64,000 nucleotides of DNA, from NCBI RefSeq assembly GCF_002813915.1, contig NZ_CP019335.1:1347777-1411776 (forward strand). Reading direction: 5' to 3'. A model generated the notes under the pieces. That model did not search any database, was not told where the DNA came from, and saw only the letters and a list, made by a program, of their open reading frames with translations. Positions 25,501-34,246 of this stretch are shown here, in pieces. Both the position numbers and the translations under genes were made by a program. The stretch is from Tenacibaculum sp. SZ-18 (GTDB taxonomy: Bacteria > Bacteroidota > Bacteroidia > Flavobacteriales > Flavobacteriaceae). The first letter of the stretch is position 1. Each line of letters starts with the position of its first letter.

Positions 25501-25705
25501 CAATATCTTTATTAACAACAAAATTACCATAAGCAATTCCATGTTGTTTTCTAAAAACAGCTCTTTCTGCAGGTTTTTGCCCTCTTTCAATTCGTGTTTT
25601 TTGTCCCATTTCAACAAACATCTCTTTTAGACGTTGTGTTACAATTTCAATATCACCATCACAGTTCCAACATTTTGATGATTTATCATTTATAGAATTT
25701 TCCAT
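22514..25705 (-). CDS. Catalase-like domain fused to LodA/GoxA-type CTQ amino-acid or amine oxidase
   Basis: A 1063-residue protein. Residues about 20-340 form a catalase-like haem domain: ERAVFRKQHG (45-56), VRFSSD, FGVDGE, DFIMQN with the distal-type Asn130, FFARDA, and RKVVY with the haem-ligand-type Tyr313. The distal His of catalases is Phe51 here. From about 346 (ITAGIYPPIGIMRVGNS) to 870 it is a LodA-like oxidase. FHPGCEMTW gives Cys762 and RWMAIPWQTD gives Trp827, 65 residues apart exactly as Cys516/Trp581 in LodA, so a CTQ cofactor is predicted. A helical tail of about 190 residues follows. LodA-type enzymes release hydrogen peroxide. No signal peptide. LodA relatives are usually 650-750 residues without the front domain. 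Confidence 0.88.
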   Translation of the reverse strand: MENSINDKSSKCWNCDGDIEIVTQRLKEMFVEMGQKTRIERGQKPAERAVFRKQHGIAYGNFVVNKDIEERFKLGIFAGNSYECAVRFSSDTTPTSPDLHSTLGVGLKLFGVDGENILDGGTNADFIMQNIDRFFARDAQQMCSFTTAGVIDRDYDSYIEKHPELAAILQAMTKEEASVLSASYWAILPFKLGDNQIVKYRLVPENTYKGTPFNENDYLKIDLEKRLLQGDATFRFEIQLRTNPETMPIDDAQVVWSTEESPYICIAKLHLPQQNVAAIGQAEFDSNLAFNIWRTLSQHEPLGSIAEVRKVVYAASAEARHQANGELLEEPKERNPEFQGNTDENDDCIITAGIYPPIGIMRVGNSQNEYFLGPLTDEPIAQEDPYAYRDELGALKRQAAQFRIYGFNAAGKAIKELTAENANITWHSHLANQKASWYQFQLALDIPEAADAPPSFLRNINVPNRETLLIDGGAQSISGTNIQDGPIFEGEFLSKKVYLGEMRTDEKGRLIMLGGHGKSENIDGDIAITFANNEGWYDDTSDGPITAEVEYNGTKLKVDPAWVVCAPPDYAPMQKSVRTMWDLMRSVAVKSGMLTRPQRPSFTKDILPIFQRMTDLQWVNAGFAGAFGWGGQFNYTSKEWVKKLGNPSPAFLEMRRTISNNFRRIDVTGAEAPQLWPWLYGDAISIPSTGSVRQHATLSELQLEFLDQWVTGDFDADYMDTEGCPFHEQQKTIDDLPVHEQPDMLTKAAMDFCLADAFHPGCEMTWPMRSSGMYMAPFRVKHAKATPPVNNVYYGPTMNSDTLTLAKGPILGGQVAGGITRWMAIPWQTDTASCRDGYTTTYDPYLPTFWPARVPNNILDEKRYDQTIDKSLAEETRMEAFADRADWLSDLPLDGAAPNYTNQINSMVKYFDKLAVVQKRPGVLNDPNFPEEMQVGITPTPEQEQALLRATLDDLMITSGIETLNNDSKDLLLSAMDNLSHKNLLNEELLLKRTQNDLITLVKNELTKDYTQTPNIIQMISLLASKLHTINRVKSNSHQGIIPKKTTVGIPEKMTRFSRFIPK

Positions 25706-26062
25706 TGATTTTGCAGTTTAAAGTTTTGAGAATAATTAGTTTTAAAATTAAATTTTAAAACGTGAATGTTATAAGGGATTATCCCCGAACGTGTCCATTT
25801 TAGTAATGGGTGTCTCCTTTTTAGGATTTAATGTAAATAGTAATTAGTAAAGCTTATATTATTTAACATTTAGGTGCCTTTTTAATATTTTTTTTAACAG
25901 TTTTATGAGACTTTGATTTGGGTTGTTTTGTAGATTCGCCAGTTAACTACAAAGAGTTAATTGTCTACAAGATTATGATAAAATAGTAAGTGAGTATCCT
26001 ATAGTAATCATAATTTTTAAGGGATGGTTTCTTTAGTTCTATTAATCAAATATTACCTGAAA
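25706..26062. other. Divergent intergenic region, lodA-like operon / TonB receptor
   Basis: 357 bases without a gene, AT-rich. It must hold both promoters. TTTG (25913-25916) followed about 19 bases later by TAGATTCG resembles the Bacteroidota promoter pattern (TTTG, then TAnnTTTG) for the plus-strand receptor; this is a weak match. No hairpin, repeat or other clear operator is seen. Confidence 0.35.
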
Positions 26063-28282
26063 ATGAAAACAATAGTATACACGATTGTATCGTGTTTTTT
26101 CTCTATTACACTCATAGCTCAAACGATCAAAGGAAAGGTTGTAAATGATAAAAACCAACCACTTCAAGAGGTTAACATCTTAAATAAAAAAGCAGATAAG
26201 CATTCCCATTCTGATGAGTTTGGGAGTTTTATACTTGAAAACGTTTCCATAGGAGACACGCTGTATTTTTCTCACATAGGATTTGAGAGCAAATCATATG
26301 TAGTTAAAAGCTTAACTAAAGAACTAGTGATTAAGTTAAAGTTGAAATCAATAGCTCTTGAAGAAGTAGTATTAGCACCAAGAGTAGATATTTTAAATTT
26401 AATAATAGATATAGATATTCAAACAAATCCTGTTAATTCCTCTCAGGAAATTTTAAACAAAGTTCCAGGTTTATTTATCGGTCAACATGCTGGTGGAGGT
26501 AAAGCTGAACAGATTTTTTTACGCGGTTTTGATATAGACCATGGAACTGATATTAATCTTTCTGTAGATGGTTTACCTGTGAATATGGTTTCTCATGCGC
26601 ATGGACAAGGGTATTCTGATTTACATTTTGTAATTCCGGAAACTGTAGATAAAATTGATTTTGGAAAAGGAGCATATTATGAAGACAAAGGAAATTTTAC
26701 AACAGCAGGTTATGTACAATTTCAAACCAAAGAAAGATTAGATAAAAGTTCTATAAAACTAGAAGGAGGGCAATTTGATACGTTTCGTTTGTTAGGAATG
26801 TTTAATGTTTTGAATGGGGCCAAGCATAATGCATATATTTCTACAGAATATTTAGCAACAGATGGAGCTTTTGAAAGTCCTCAGAATTTTAGTAGAATAA
26901 ACGTTTTTGGAAAGTATTCAGGATATTTAAACCCAACGGATAAATTAGGAGTTACTCTATCTCACTTTATTAGTAAATGGGATGCTTCTGGACAGATTCC
27001 GCAAAGAGCAGTTGATGGAGGGTTAATTACCCGCTTTGGAGCAATTGATGATACTGAAGGAGGTAATACGTCTAGAAGTAATATCTTAATTAATTATGAT
27101 AAAATGATAAGCGATTCTGAAACGTTGAAAAGTTTTGGATACATCAGTAAATATGATTTCCAGTTATTCTCTAATTTCACTTTTTTCCTTGAAGATCCTG
27201 TAAATGGAGATCAAATAAAACAAAAGGAGGATCGAACAATTTTTGGAGTTTCGAGTGAATATAAAAAGGTATTTTCAGGAGATAAATTTAATGGACATTG
27301 GAATGCGGGCATCAGTTTAAGAAATGACAGAAGCTTTGGTAACGAGTTATCTAGAACATTGAATCGTCGTCAAACACTTCAGAGAATACAATTTGGAGAT
27401 ATTAACGAGACTAACTTAGGTGGTTTCATTGGTACAACTATAGAATTTGGTAAATGGACATTTAATCCATCTGCTCGATTAGACTATTTTAATTTCCAAT
27501 ATAACGATGCCTTGCAAACTCAATATGAAACTCAGAAAGAATCAAAAGCAATAATTAGTCCTAAGTTTAATGTTATTTATGATTATTTAGATAATTTACA
27601 ATTTTATGTAAAAACGGGTAAAGGATTTCATTCAAATGATACTAGGGTAGTAGTAGCTGAAGAAGGTAGAGAGATTTTACCGGCAACTTATGGTTTTGAT
27701 ACTGGCTTAGTGTGGAAGCCAACATCGAAAATGTTTTTCAATTTAGCTTACTGGTATTTATATGTAGAACAAGAATTTGTTTACGTTGGGGATGCTGGAA
27801 TTGTAGAACCGAGTGGAGAAACAAGACGTCAAGGAATTGATGTAAGTTATCGTTACCAGCCATTATCTTGGCTATACTGGAGCGTTGATGCAAATTATAC
27901 TCATGCAAGATCAATTAATGATCCTGACGGACAAAATTTTATTCCATTAGCTCCAGATTTTACTTTAGTTAGTGGAATAAATGTAAACTTTAAAGATGGA
28001 TTTTATGGAGGAATAAATATTCGTCATATCGATGATCGTCCAGCGAATAAGGATAATTCTATTGTTGCAGAAGGTTATACTGTTGCAGATTTAAATATGG
28101 GTTACCGTTGGAAAGATGTAAGTTTGGGAGTTCAAGTTCAGAATCTATTTGATGTAGATTGGAATGAAACTCAATTCGCAACAGAATCGAGATTACAGAA
28201 TGAAGTTAATCCAGTAGAAGAGATTCACTTTACACCAGGAACACCGTTTTTCTTAAAGGCTTCAATTCAATATAAATTTTAA
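26063..28282 (+). CDS. TonB-dependent receptor with carboxypeptidase-like N-terminal domain
   Basis: A 739-residue outer-membrane receptor. Signal peptide 1-20 (ends LIAQ), then a CarboxypepD_reg-like beta-sandwich (IKGKVVNDKNQPLQEV... FGSFILENV), the plug domain (ILNKVPGLFIGQH, FLRGFDIDHGTDINLSVDG), and a 22-strand barrel ending in FFLKASIQYKF with the terminal aromatic residue. The plug loop has SHAHGQGYSDLHF, unusually rich in His, which might contact a metal or chelate; this is inference. I start at MKTIVY, 39 bases after another in-frame Met, because the signal peptide begins there. It is divergent from the LodA-like operon and has no SusD partner. Confidence 0.9.
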   Translation: MKTIVYTIVSCFFSITLIAQTIKGKVVNDKNQPLQEVNILNKKADKHSHSDEFGSFILENVSIGDTLYFSHIGFESKSYVVKSLTKELVIKLKLKSIALEEVVLAPRVDILNLIIDIDIQTNPVNSSQEILNKVPGLFIGQHAGGGKAEQIFLRGFDIDHGTDINLSVDGLPVNMVSHAHGQGYSDLHFVIPETVDKIDFGKGAYYEDKGNFTTAGYVQFQTKERLDKSSIKLEGGQFDTFRLLGMFNVLNGAKHNAYISTEYLATDGAFESPQNFSRINVFGKYSGYLNPTDKLGVTLSHFISKWDASGQIPQRAVDGGLITRFGAIDDTEGGNTSRSNILINYDKMISDSETLKSFGYISKYDFQLFSNFTFFLEDPVNGDQIKQKEDRTIFGVSSEYKKVFSGDKFNGHWNAGISLRNDRSFGNELSRTLNRRQTLQRIQFGDINETNLGGFIGTTIEFGKWTFNPSARLDYFNFQYNDALQTQYETQKESKAIISPKFNVIYDYLDNLQFYVKTGKGFHSNDTRVVVAEEGREILPATYGFDTGLVWKPTSKMFFNLAYWYLYVEQEFVYVGDAGIVEPSGETRRQGIDVSYRYQPLSWLYWSVDANYTHARSINDPDGQNFIPLAPDFTLVSGINVNFKDGFYGGINIRHIDDRPANKDNSIVAEGYTVADLNMGYRWKDVSLGVQVQNLFDVDWNETQFATESRLQNEVNPVEEIHFTPGTPFFLKASIQYKF

Positions 28283-28629
28283 AAATTAAGATTATATGAT
28301 TTGATATCCTAATTGCAACCCTTCAATTGTATCTTCTTAAATATTAATTATCAATTAGTATTTAAAATTTTATTGGCGTCAGATCGATTTTAGCTAGAGT
28401 TTTCAAGTTATAGCTAATTCATCAAACCTAGGTCTAAACCAAAAGTAATATTTTATGCATTAGTTTATTGTACATTTGAAATGGTTTTATCCAACCTATG
28501 TTTTAAAAACTTTTTTGTGTTATCATCATGATTTAGTTTTAAGTGAAGGTTTGCTATTATTAAAGTTCTTATTTTTTTAAAAGTAATCAGTTTTTAAATT
28601 ATTCCATGTAGTATGAAATACCTACTTCG
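28283..28629. other. Convergent intergenic region between two receptor genes
   Basis: 347 bases, very AT-rich, with stops in all frames. I see no gene remnant, no strong terminator hairpin and no repeat longer than chance would give. Confidence 0.4.
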
Positions 28630-31074
28630 TTAAAATGAAAAATTAACTTGAAGATTAGGAGCAAAGCCACTTGTTTTTCGAAATGTATTAGGAGTCGGGT
28701 TTTGAAAAATATTCACCGTATTATCTTGGTCATAAACGTTTAAGATGGATAAACCTATTACTGTTTTAAAACTTTTAGAAGTATTGTAGAAGGTATAAGA
28801 AGAAGAAAAATCTAGTTGATGAGACCCGTCAAAACGATTTGAAAGTGATAAGTTAGAAGTATCAATATTAGGATCATCAGGATAAATCACGGGCATTCCT
28901 GAGAAATAACGCCAAGAAACTGCAAATTTCCATCGGTCAACATTTATCAAGTTTGTTAAGTTTAAAATATGTCGCTGGTCGAAAAAGGCATCCGAAGTAG
29001 TGCGTCGAAAGGTTGTTTCTGTTTTACTTAAAGAATAACTAGCCCATGCTTCTATATTATTCCATTTCTTTTTTACAAATATATCGGCACCTATACTTGA
29101 AATACTTCCGCGAATATCTTCTATTTTTAATGTTATATTATTCGATCTTTTTGTGAAAAATTCTAAATCAATTAACCATTTTTTTTTATTCAATACAACT
29201 CCAACCATAAACTGTGTTCCTTTTAAAGGAGCAATTTCTCTATTTGGTAAAAACCAAAATTGATTGGTAATATTAAAATCATCAAAATCATTTACGAATT
29301 TCTTTTGTATAAACTGATTTGAAGTTCCAAAAGAAGATTTTAGATATAATTTATTGTTTATGGCATAACTAGCTGTAAGCCTAGGGTTCATGAAGAACTC
29401 ACCAGATGGAACATAGTAATTATTGTGAATTCCCAAATTGACATCTAATTTATCTTTCCAGTTTTTGTGTAATGAAAGGTAAGTTGAATGAATGATTGCT
29501 TTTTGATCTCTTCTTACATCCAGATTATTTTCTTGCTCCATTTCATTTCTAGTCAATTCATGGTTAATCACATTATAACCAGCATCTAGTTTTGTGTTTT
29601 GATTAAAATTATAACTGGCTTCTGCGATAAAACGGGTATCAGTAATTGTATTTTCATATTTAAGTAAACTGTTACGTTGATCTCGGTTAAATCCTTCACT
29701 AATGTTATTAATACGCATATTCGATTTACTAAATCTTAATTCAGTATTAAATTTATCAGAGTGTTGTGCTTTCCATTTACCTGTTATTCCCCAGTTATCT
29801 AAGTCTAAATCTATAAAATCAGTTTGATTTGGATTTTGCACTTCTCTTACTTCAGCAAATAAATCATTTTCAATATTTATAAAACTTACTGATGCAGAAT
29901 GTCGCTCATTGATTTTATAATTCAGAGCTATATTCATATCCGAAAAACCAATATCAAGATTTGTAGAGCCTACAACATTTTCAATTCGACTACCTTGAAA
30001 TATTAATGTTGAAATGGTTTCTAACTTAGGAGAATTAAATCCTGGGTAACTCCTTCTGTATGCAGCTAAAAGTGAAAGTTTATCTTTTATTAGTTTTGTG
30101 TTCACCGCAATACCTGTAAATAAAGTATTCCCTATAATTTCATAACTATTTTTATTAGGAATTTTATTTTTAGTTTTCATATTAATTAAACCTCCAACGC
30201 GACCATCAAATTTCACAGGTAGCATATTTCTCTGGATTTCGATATTATCTATTACAGCCGCATTATAAGGTGAGATTGCGCCTAAAAAATGACCTGAATG
30301 GTAAATAGGAATGTCATCTATTTGAACTAAATTTTGATCATAAGTATTACCTCTAAAATTCAAATTTCCCGATTTTCCACTTGGTGAATGTATGCCAGGA
30401 ATATTACTGATAACATTAAATATATCACCGTCTGTTTCTCCCGCCAATAAACCTAATCTTTTAGTTTGAATTTGTATACTATGATCACCAATTTTTGAGT
30501 CTATACCTTTAGTTAAATAATTCGTTAAAACAATTTCATCTAAACGAAATCGTTTAGTGTAGAACTTCAAAGGAGTATTTCTTTCTAAATCTCTTGCTTG
30601 TATATGAATAGTTTCATGAAAGTAGGATTCTAAATGTATTGAATCTAAAGGAAATATATTTTTAAGTGTAAAAACTTCATTGGAAAGTTCTAAATTTTGT
30701 TTCGGCTTGTTCTGAATTTGATATACTAAAGAAGTAATAGATTCATTCGTTTCATCTTCAATGATTGAAAAACTGAAATCTTTTCGAAGAGGAATAACTA
30801 GGTAATTCGTGTCTTTTTTCTCAAATTTAACCGGAATCTTCCCCTCAATTATGGTAATACATTCTGAAATACTTGCACAGTTAAAATCATCCTCTAAAAG
30901 AATAGTATTAAAGAAGGTATGATTATAAGAAAGGTTTATATTGAATTTTTTTTCAATTTGATACAGTTTATTTGAAAGTGTAATACGATTACTATTCTGT
31001 GCTAAAAGAGCGTTAGATATGGCTAAACAACAAATAAAAAAAAGTAATTGATAAGAGAAAAATCTCAAATTCAT
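28630..31074 (-). CDS. TonB-dependent receptor with STN signalling domain (FecA-like)
   Basis: An 814-residue receptor: signal peptide (1-25, ending LLAQ), an N-terminal STN-like domain (about 30-95: LSNKLYQIEKKFNINLSYN ... IEGKIPVKFEK) that contacts the anti-sigma factor, an extra domain, then the plug (NVISNIPGIHSPSG, LNFRGNTYDQNLVQIDDIPIYH) and a barrel ending APNLQVNFSF. It directly abuts the FecR gene with no spacing and is the last gene of the sigma/FecR/receptor unit. This is the cell-surface signalling layout, in which substrate binding releases the sigma factor. The substrate is unknown; iron chelates are the usual case. Confidence 0.9.
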   Translation of the reverse strand: MNLRFFSYQLLFFICCLAISNALLAQNSNRITLSNKLYQIEKKFNINLSYNHTFFNTILLEDDFNCASISECITIIEGKIPVKFEKKDTNYLVIPLRKDFSFSIIEDETNESITSLVYQIQNKPKQNLELSNEVFTLKNIFPLDSIHLESYFHETIHIQARDLERNTPLKFYTKRFRLDEIVLTNYLTKGIDSKIGDHSIQIQTKRLGLLAGETDGDIFNVISNIPGIHSPSGKSGNLNFRGNTYDQNLVQIDDIPIYHSGHFLGAISPYNAAVIDNIEIQRNMLPVKFDGRVGGLINMKTKNKIPNKNSYEIIGNTLFTGIAVNTKLIKDKLSLLAAYRRSYPGFNSPKLETISTLIFQGSRIENVVGSTNLDIGFSDMNIALNYKINERHSASVSFINIENDLFAEVREVQNPNQTDFIDLDLDNWGITGKWKAQHSDKFNTELRFSKSNMRINNISEGFNRDQRNSLLKYENTITDTRFIAEASYNFNQNTKLDAGYNVINHELTRNEMEQENNLDVRRDQKAIIHSTYLSLHKNWKDKLDVNLGIHNNYYVPSGEFFMNPRLTASYAINNKLYLKSSFGTSNQFIQKKFVNDFDDFNITNQFWFLPNREIAPLKGTQFMVGVVLNKKKWLIDLEFFTKRSNNITLKIEDIRGSISSIGADIFVKKKWNNIEAWASYSLSKTETTFRRTTSDAFFDQRHILNLTNLINVDRWKFAVSWRYFSGMPVIYPDDPNIDTSNLSLSNRFDGSHQLDFSSSYTFYNTSKSFKTVIGLSILNVYDQDNTVNIFQNPTPNTFRKTSGFAPNLQVNFSF

Positions 31075-32001
31075 TTATTCAAATATTACGGTATTATCAT
31101 TACCAATTTCATACTTTATTTCCATAGTAACAAATAAAGTTTCTAATGCCGTATCTAAGTTTTTATGAGTTAAAGTTCCTGAGAATTCTAAATGTTCGTA
31201 CTTTTTAGGTAATTGGATATTTATGTTATAGTATTTTTTCAAATTTTTAATGACATCAGGTAAGCTAGTCTTATTGTATTTACTATAACCATTCGTCCAG
31301 TTTGGAGCTGTATTTACATGAGTTGTTTCTTTTAGTTGATTTTTCTGAACGAGTGCAGATTTACCTTTGGTTAAAATTAACTCGTCACTTTCATAAGTTA
31401 CTTTTACTTTACCCTCATAACAGATTACTTCAAAAGCAGTATCAGAAGTATTTACATTGAATTGTGTACCTAAAACATTAATATTTCCTCTATCTGTAAT
31501 TACCTTGAACAAAGATCCTTTAGAAACATCAAAAAATGCTTGTCCATCTAAATGTACAGTTCGATTATCATTCCAGTTTTTTTCCTTGTAAGATATTTCA
31601 GATAGTGCGTCCAGTTTTATTTTAGAACCACTAGGTAACTCAACAGTTTTGTTTTCTGCAATTTGTGTCTTTATTGTAATGGTTTGAATAAAAAAGAGAT
31701 CCCATGAAAAATACCCAGCGCTTAATAAAATTAGCAGGCTTGCAGCGATTTGTAACCAACGATTAGTAATGTTAGCTTTCTTTGGAGGAGTAGGAGCAAT
31801 GACGAGTTTTTTTCGTTCCTTAAGTTTGGCTAAACCGTTTTCAGTATCAAATTTTTTAACTTTCCAATTATCAATTTCATCCAAAACAATCTTAAGCTCA
31901 TCTAGTTCTCTAGAGCTTTCCAGTTCCTTTCTTTGCTCTTCACTTAAACTATTATCTAGCCATTTAGCAATTAAATTATCTTTAAGTAATTTTTTATTCA
32001 C
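31075..32001 (-). CDS. FecR-family anti-sigma factor
   Basis: A 308-residue inner-membrane protein. It has a short cytoplasmic N-terminal helical region (1-85) that holds the sigma factor, one membrane helix (about 88-110, ASLLILLSAGYFSWDLFF), a periplasmic FecR domain (QIAENKTVELPSGSKIKLDALSEISY ... FKVITDRGNINVLGTQFNV) and a C-terminal DUF4974-type domain (SLPDVIKNLKKYYNINIQLP ... GTLTHKNLDTALETL). It lies between the ECF sigma gene (56 bases upstream) and the STN receptor (0 bases). Role inferred from domain order and context is standard for Bacteroidota. Confidence 0.92.
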   Translation of the reverse strand: MNKKLLKDNLIAKWLDNSLSEEQRKELESSRELDELKIVLDEIDNWKVKKFDTENGLAKLKERKKLVIAPTPPKKANITNRWLQIAASLLILLSAGYFSWDLFFIQTITIKTQIAENKTVELPSGSKIKLDALSEISYKEKNWNDNRTVHLDGQAFFDVSKGSLFKVITDRGNINVLGTQFNVNTSDTAFEVICYEGKVKVTYESDELILTKGKSALVQKNQLKETTHVNTAPNWTNGYSKYNKTSLPDVIKNLKKYYNINIQLPKKYEHLEFSGTLTHKNLDTALETLFVTMEIKYEIGNDNTVIFE

Positions 32002-32057
32002 GCTTAAACATTTTGCTATTCAATTTTAGAACGTTTTATAAGTTCAATTACCCAACT

Positions 32058-32579
32058 TTATATCGAACGTTTTTGTAATTCAGTTATTTCTTTAAGTTTT
32101 ATTAATGCTTTGGAAATACGCTTTTCAACAGCGGTTTGACTAATTTCAAGTCGTTCAGCTATTTCTTTATAAGTTAGTTTTTCAATTCTATTTAATAAAA
32201 AAGCTTCTCTTTGTTTTTCTGGTAACTCAGAAATTGCAGTTTCTAATTTTTGTTGAAATTCCTTTGTCCTCAAATGAAAATAAGGATCCTCAAGATCATG
32301 TGTAGTAATACTGTTTTTTTCGAATTTCAATGCTACTTTTTTAGATCGAATCACATCAATAAACAAGTTTTTAGAAACAGTATATAAAAAAGCTGCTGCT
32401 TTTTCATAAATAACACTGCTACATTTTTGCCAAAGTTTAATAAAAGCTTCTTGAACAATGTCTTCAGCCTGATTTAAATCTCCAAACTTAAAATATAGAT
32501 GGTTTCTCAAACTTTCAGCATGAGTATTATATAAGTTATCATAAACATGTTCCTCGCAAACAGAGAAATTGCTCTTCAT
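32058..32579 (-). CDS. ECF RNA polymerase sigma factor (FecI-like)
   Basis: A 173-residue sigma-70 of the ECF class. Region 2 includes AEDIVQEAFIKLWQK and AAAFLYTVSKNLFIDVIRSKK. Region 4 includes LPEKQREAFLLNRIEKLTYKEIAERLEISQTAVEKRISKAL, a clear helix-turn-helix. The start MKSNFS is used; a longer frame starts 24 codons upstream but adds a hydrophobic stretch that ECF factors do not have. It heads the FecR/receptor unit and is held by the FecR protein until the receptor is occupied. It may also control the upstream peroxidase gene, which is inference. Confidence 0.92.
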   Translation of the reverse strand: MKSNFSVCEEHVYDNLYNTHAESLRNHLYFKFGDLNQAEDIVQEAFIKLWQKCSSVIYEKAAAFLYTVSKNLFIDVIRSKKVALKFEKNSITTHDLEDPYFHLRTKEFQQKLETAISELPEKQREAFLLNRIEKLTYKEIAERLEISQTAVEKRISKALIKLKEITELQKRSI

Positions 32580-32831
32580 TGTGTCCAAATTGATGCAAGT
32601 AAATATAGAATAATTTTTGAGGATTGCTGTTTTTGTAATCAGAGAATTCAAAAAAGTAATTTTTATGTTTATGAACTTGTGTTCTGACTAAAAATAAGAT
32701 TACTTCACGTTTTTCTTTAATTTAAAGGAAGAGTGAAATAATCATTGGATTTAAAATAAAGGACACTTAATTTTTAGAGTTTTTTAATTTTACTGAGTTT
32801 TAAATTGATTTTTAATAGAAGACAGATTATT

Positions 32832-33959
32832 TTATTCAATAAAAGGATTGCCATATTTCTCGTCAGTAATAAAATTATTGTCTGTAAGTGTTAATAGGAA
32901 ATCAACTAAAGATTGTTTTTCGGCATCGGATAAGTTTAAGCGACGTACACCATTTCCTTGTCTTAATCTGTTATCTAAGTTAGGACTGTTTTGTACACCA
33001 CTATTGTAGTGCTCAATTACTTGTTCTAGATTAGAAAAACGACCGTCATGCATATATGGAGCTGTTAATTCAATATTTCTTAATGAAGGAACTTTAAATC
33101 TTCCTCCACCAGCACCTCCATCTGTAATAATTGAATCTAAGCCAATGTTTCTTGGAGCGTCTCCAACAAAAACTGTAGTATTATGGCAATCAAAACAACG
33201 TGAACGGTTACTAATAAAAAGCGCTTTTCCTCTGTTTTCTGAAGCTGTAAAATTTGGAAAGTCATTTATAATATTATTAACCTGTGCTAACCCTTCATCA
33301 AATTTAGATTCAAAAGAAACCATGGAACGAATAAATTGTGATAATGCTAAGGCAACTCTTTCGCTAGTAATGGTTGCGTCACCAAACGCGTTTGTGAATA
33401 ATGAAGTATAATATTCTTCCTGTGAAAGTTTATCTTCAAGTTCTGTAAGTGTTAATCCCATTTCTACTAAATCTTGGACAGGCATTAAGGTTTGTTCTTC
33501 TAAAGTTTCGGCTCTTTCATCCCAGAAAAAGCGTCCATTTTGATAAAATCTAGCATTGGCTAATCCCATTGAATTTCTACCAGTTAAACCACCTTCAAAT
33601 CCAGTACTGAATTTGTTAGGGTCAGAGAATCCATTCGCTTGTACGTGACAAGAAGCACAAGAAATAGTGCTATTTTTCGAAAGATTCTTATCATAAAATA
33701 AAACTCTACCTAAAGTAGCACCGTGATCTGTTATAGGATTATTAATTGGTGTGTTATCCTCATTTCGTACAGCGTTATTTTGAAATGAATTCGGTAAGAC
33801 AATATTGGCGTAATTAAAAGGTGTTGCTGGAAGACTTAAAATATTGATATCATCTGTTGGATTATCAGCTATGATATCTACATATTCATCTTCTTCATTA
33901 TTTGAACAAGAAATAAAAATAACTGAAAATAGTAGAAATAGAACAAGATATTTTTTCAT
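32832..33959 (-). CDS. Di-haem cytochrome c peroxidase (CcpA/MauG family) lipoprotein
   Basis: A 375-residue exported protein. A lipoprotein signal ends at Cys18 (VIFISCSN). Two c-type haem sites are present: SCASCH (101-105) and RCFDCH (255-259), with KVPSLRNIELTAPYMHDGRF near 289-307 supplying a distal Met as in bacterial cytochrome c peroxidases. It reduces periplasmic peroxide with electrons from small cytochromes; a MauG-like role in maturing a protein cofactor is a family alternative. The start MKKYLV is chosen; an earlier Met adds 25 residues without a signal. It lies 180 bases upstream of the sigma factor gene, on the same strand. Confidence 0.9.
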   Translation of the reverse strand: MKKYLVLFLLFSVIFISCSNNEEDEYVDIIADNPTDDINILSLPATPFNYANIVLPNSFQNNAVRNEDNTPINNPITDHGATLGRVLFYDKNLSKNSTISCASCHVQANGFSDPNKFSTGFEGGLTGRNSMGLANARFYQNGRFFWDERAETLEEQTLMPVQDLVEMGLTLTELEDKLSQEEYYTSLFTNAFGDATITSERVALALSQFIRSMVSFESKFDEGLAQVNNIINDFPNFTASENRGKALFISNRSRCFDCHNTTVFVGDAPRNIGLDSIITDGGAGGGRFKVPSLRNIELTAPYMHDGRFSNLEQVIEHYNSGVQNSPNLDNRLRQGNGVRRLNLSDAEKQSLVDFLLTLTDNNFITDEKYGNPFIE

Positions 33960-34196
33960 GTGTTTCGGTGGAATTAATTTGTTTATTATATAAAGTGATT
34001 TATTGTAGTACGTTGGAACCATAGTTTTACCCAACCTTAACGAGTTATTTTATTTTAATTTTTGTATTTGTTAAAAAAAAGAGATGACATTAAGTTTATA
34101 AAGAACTGAACAAGAGTGTTTTGTTTTTTTGTTAGCTGGAAATACTCTTTATTTATTACAATGAAAATTTTGGTAATTCAGTTATAGAAATAAAAA

Positions 34197-34219
34197 AACC
34201 ACAACATTTCGTTGTGGTT
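34197..34219. terminator. Terminator after the DUF4476 gene
   Basis: Stem AACCACAAC / GTTGTGGTT with loop ATTTC, flanked by an A-run and a T-run, so it can work on both strands. It lies 28 bases past the DUF4476 stop on the minus strand. The same nine-base stem occurs in the fumC terminator. Confidence 0.85.
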
Positions 34220-34246
34220 TTTATTTATGAAGTGGAATTATGAATT

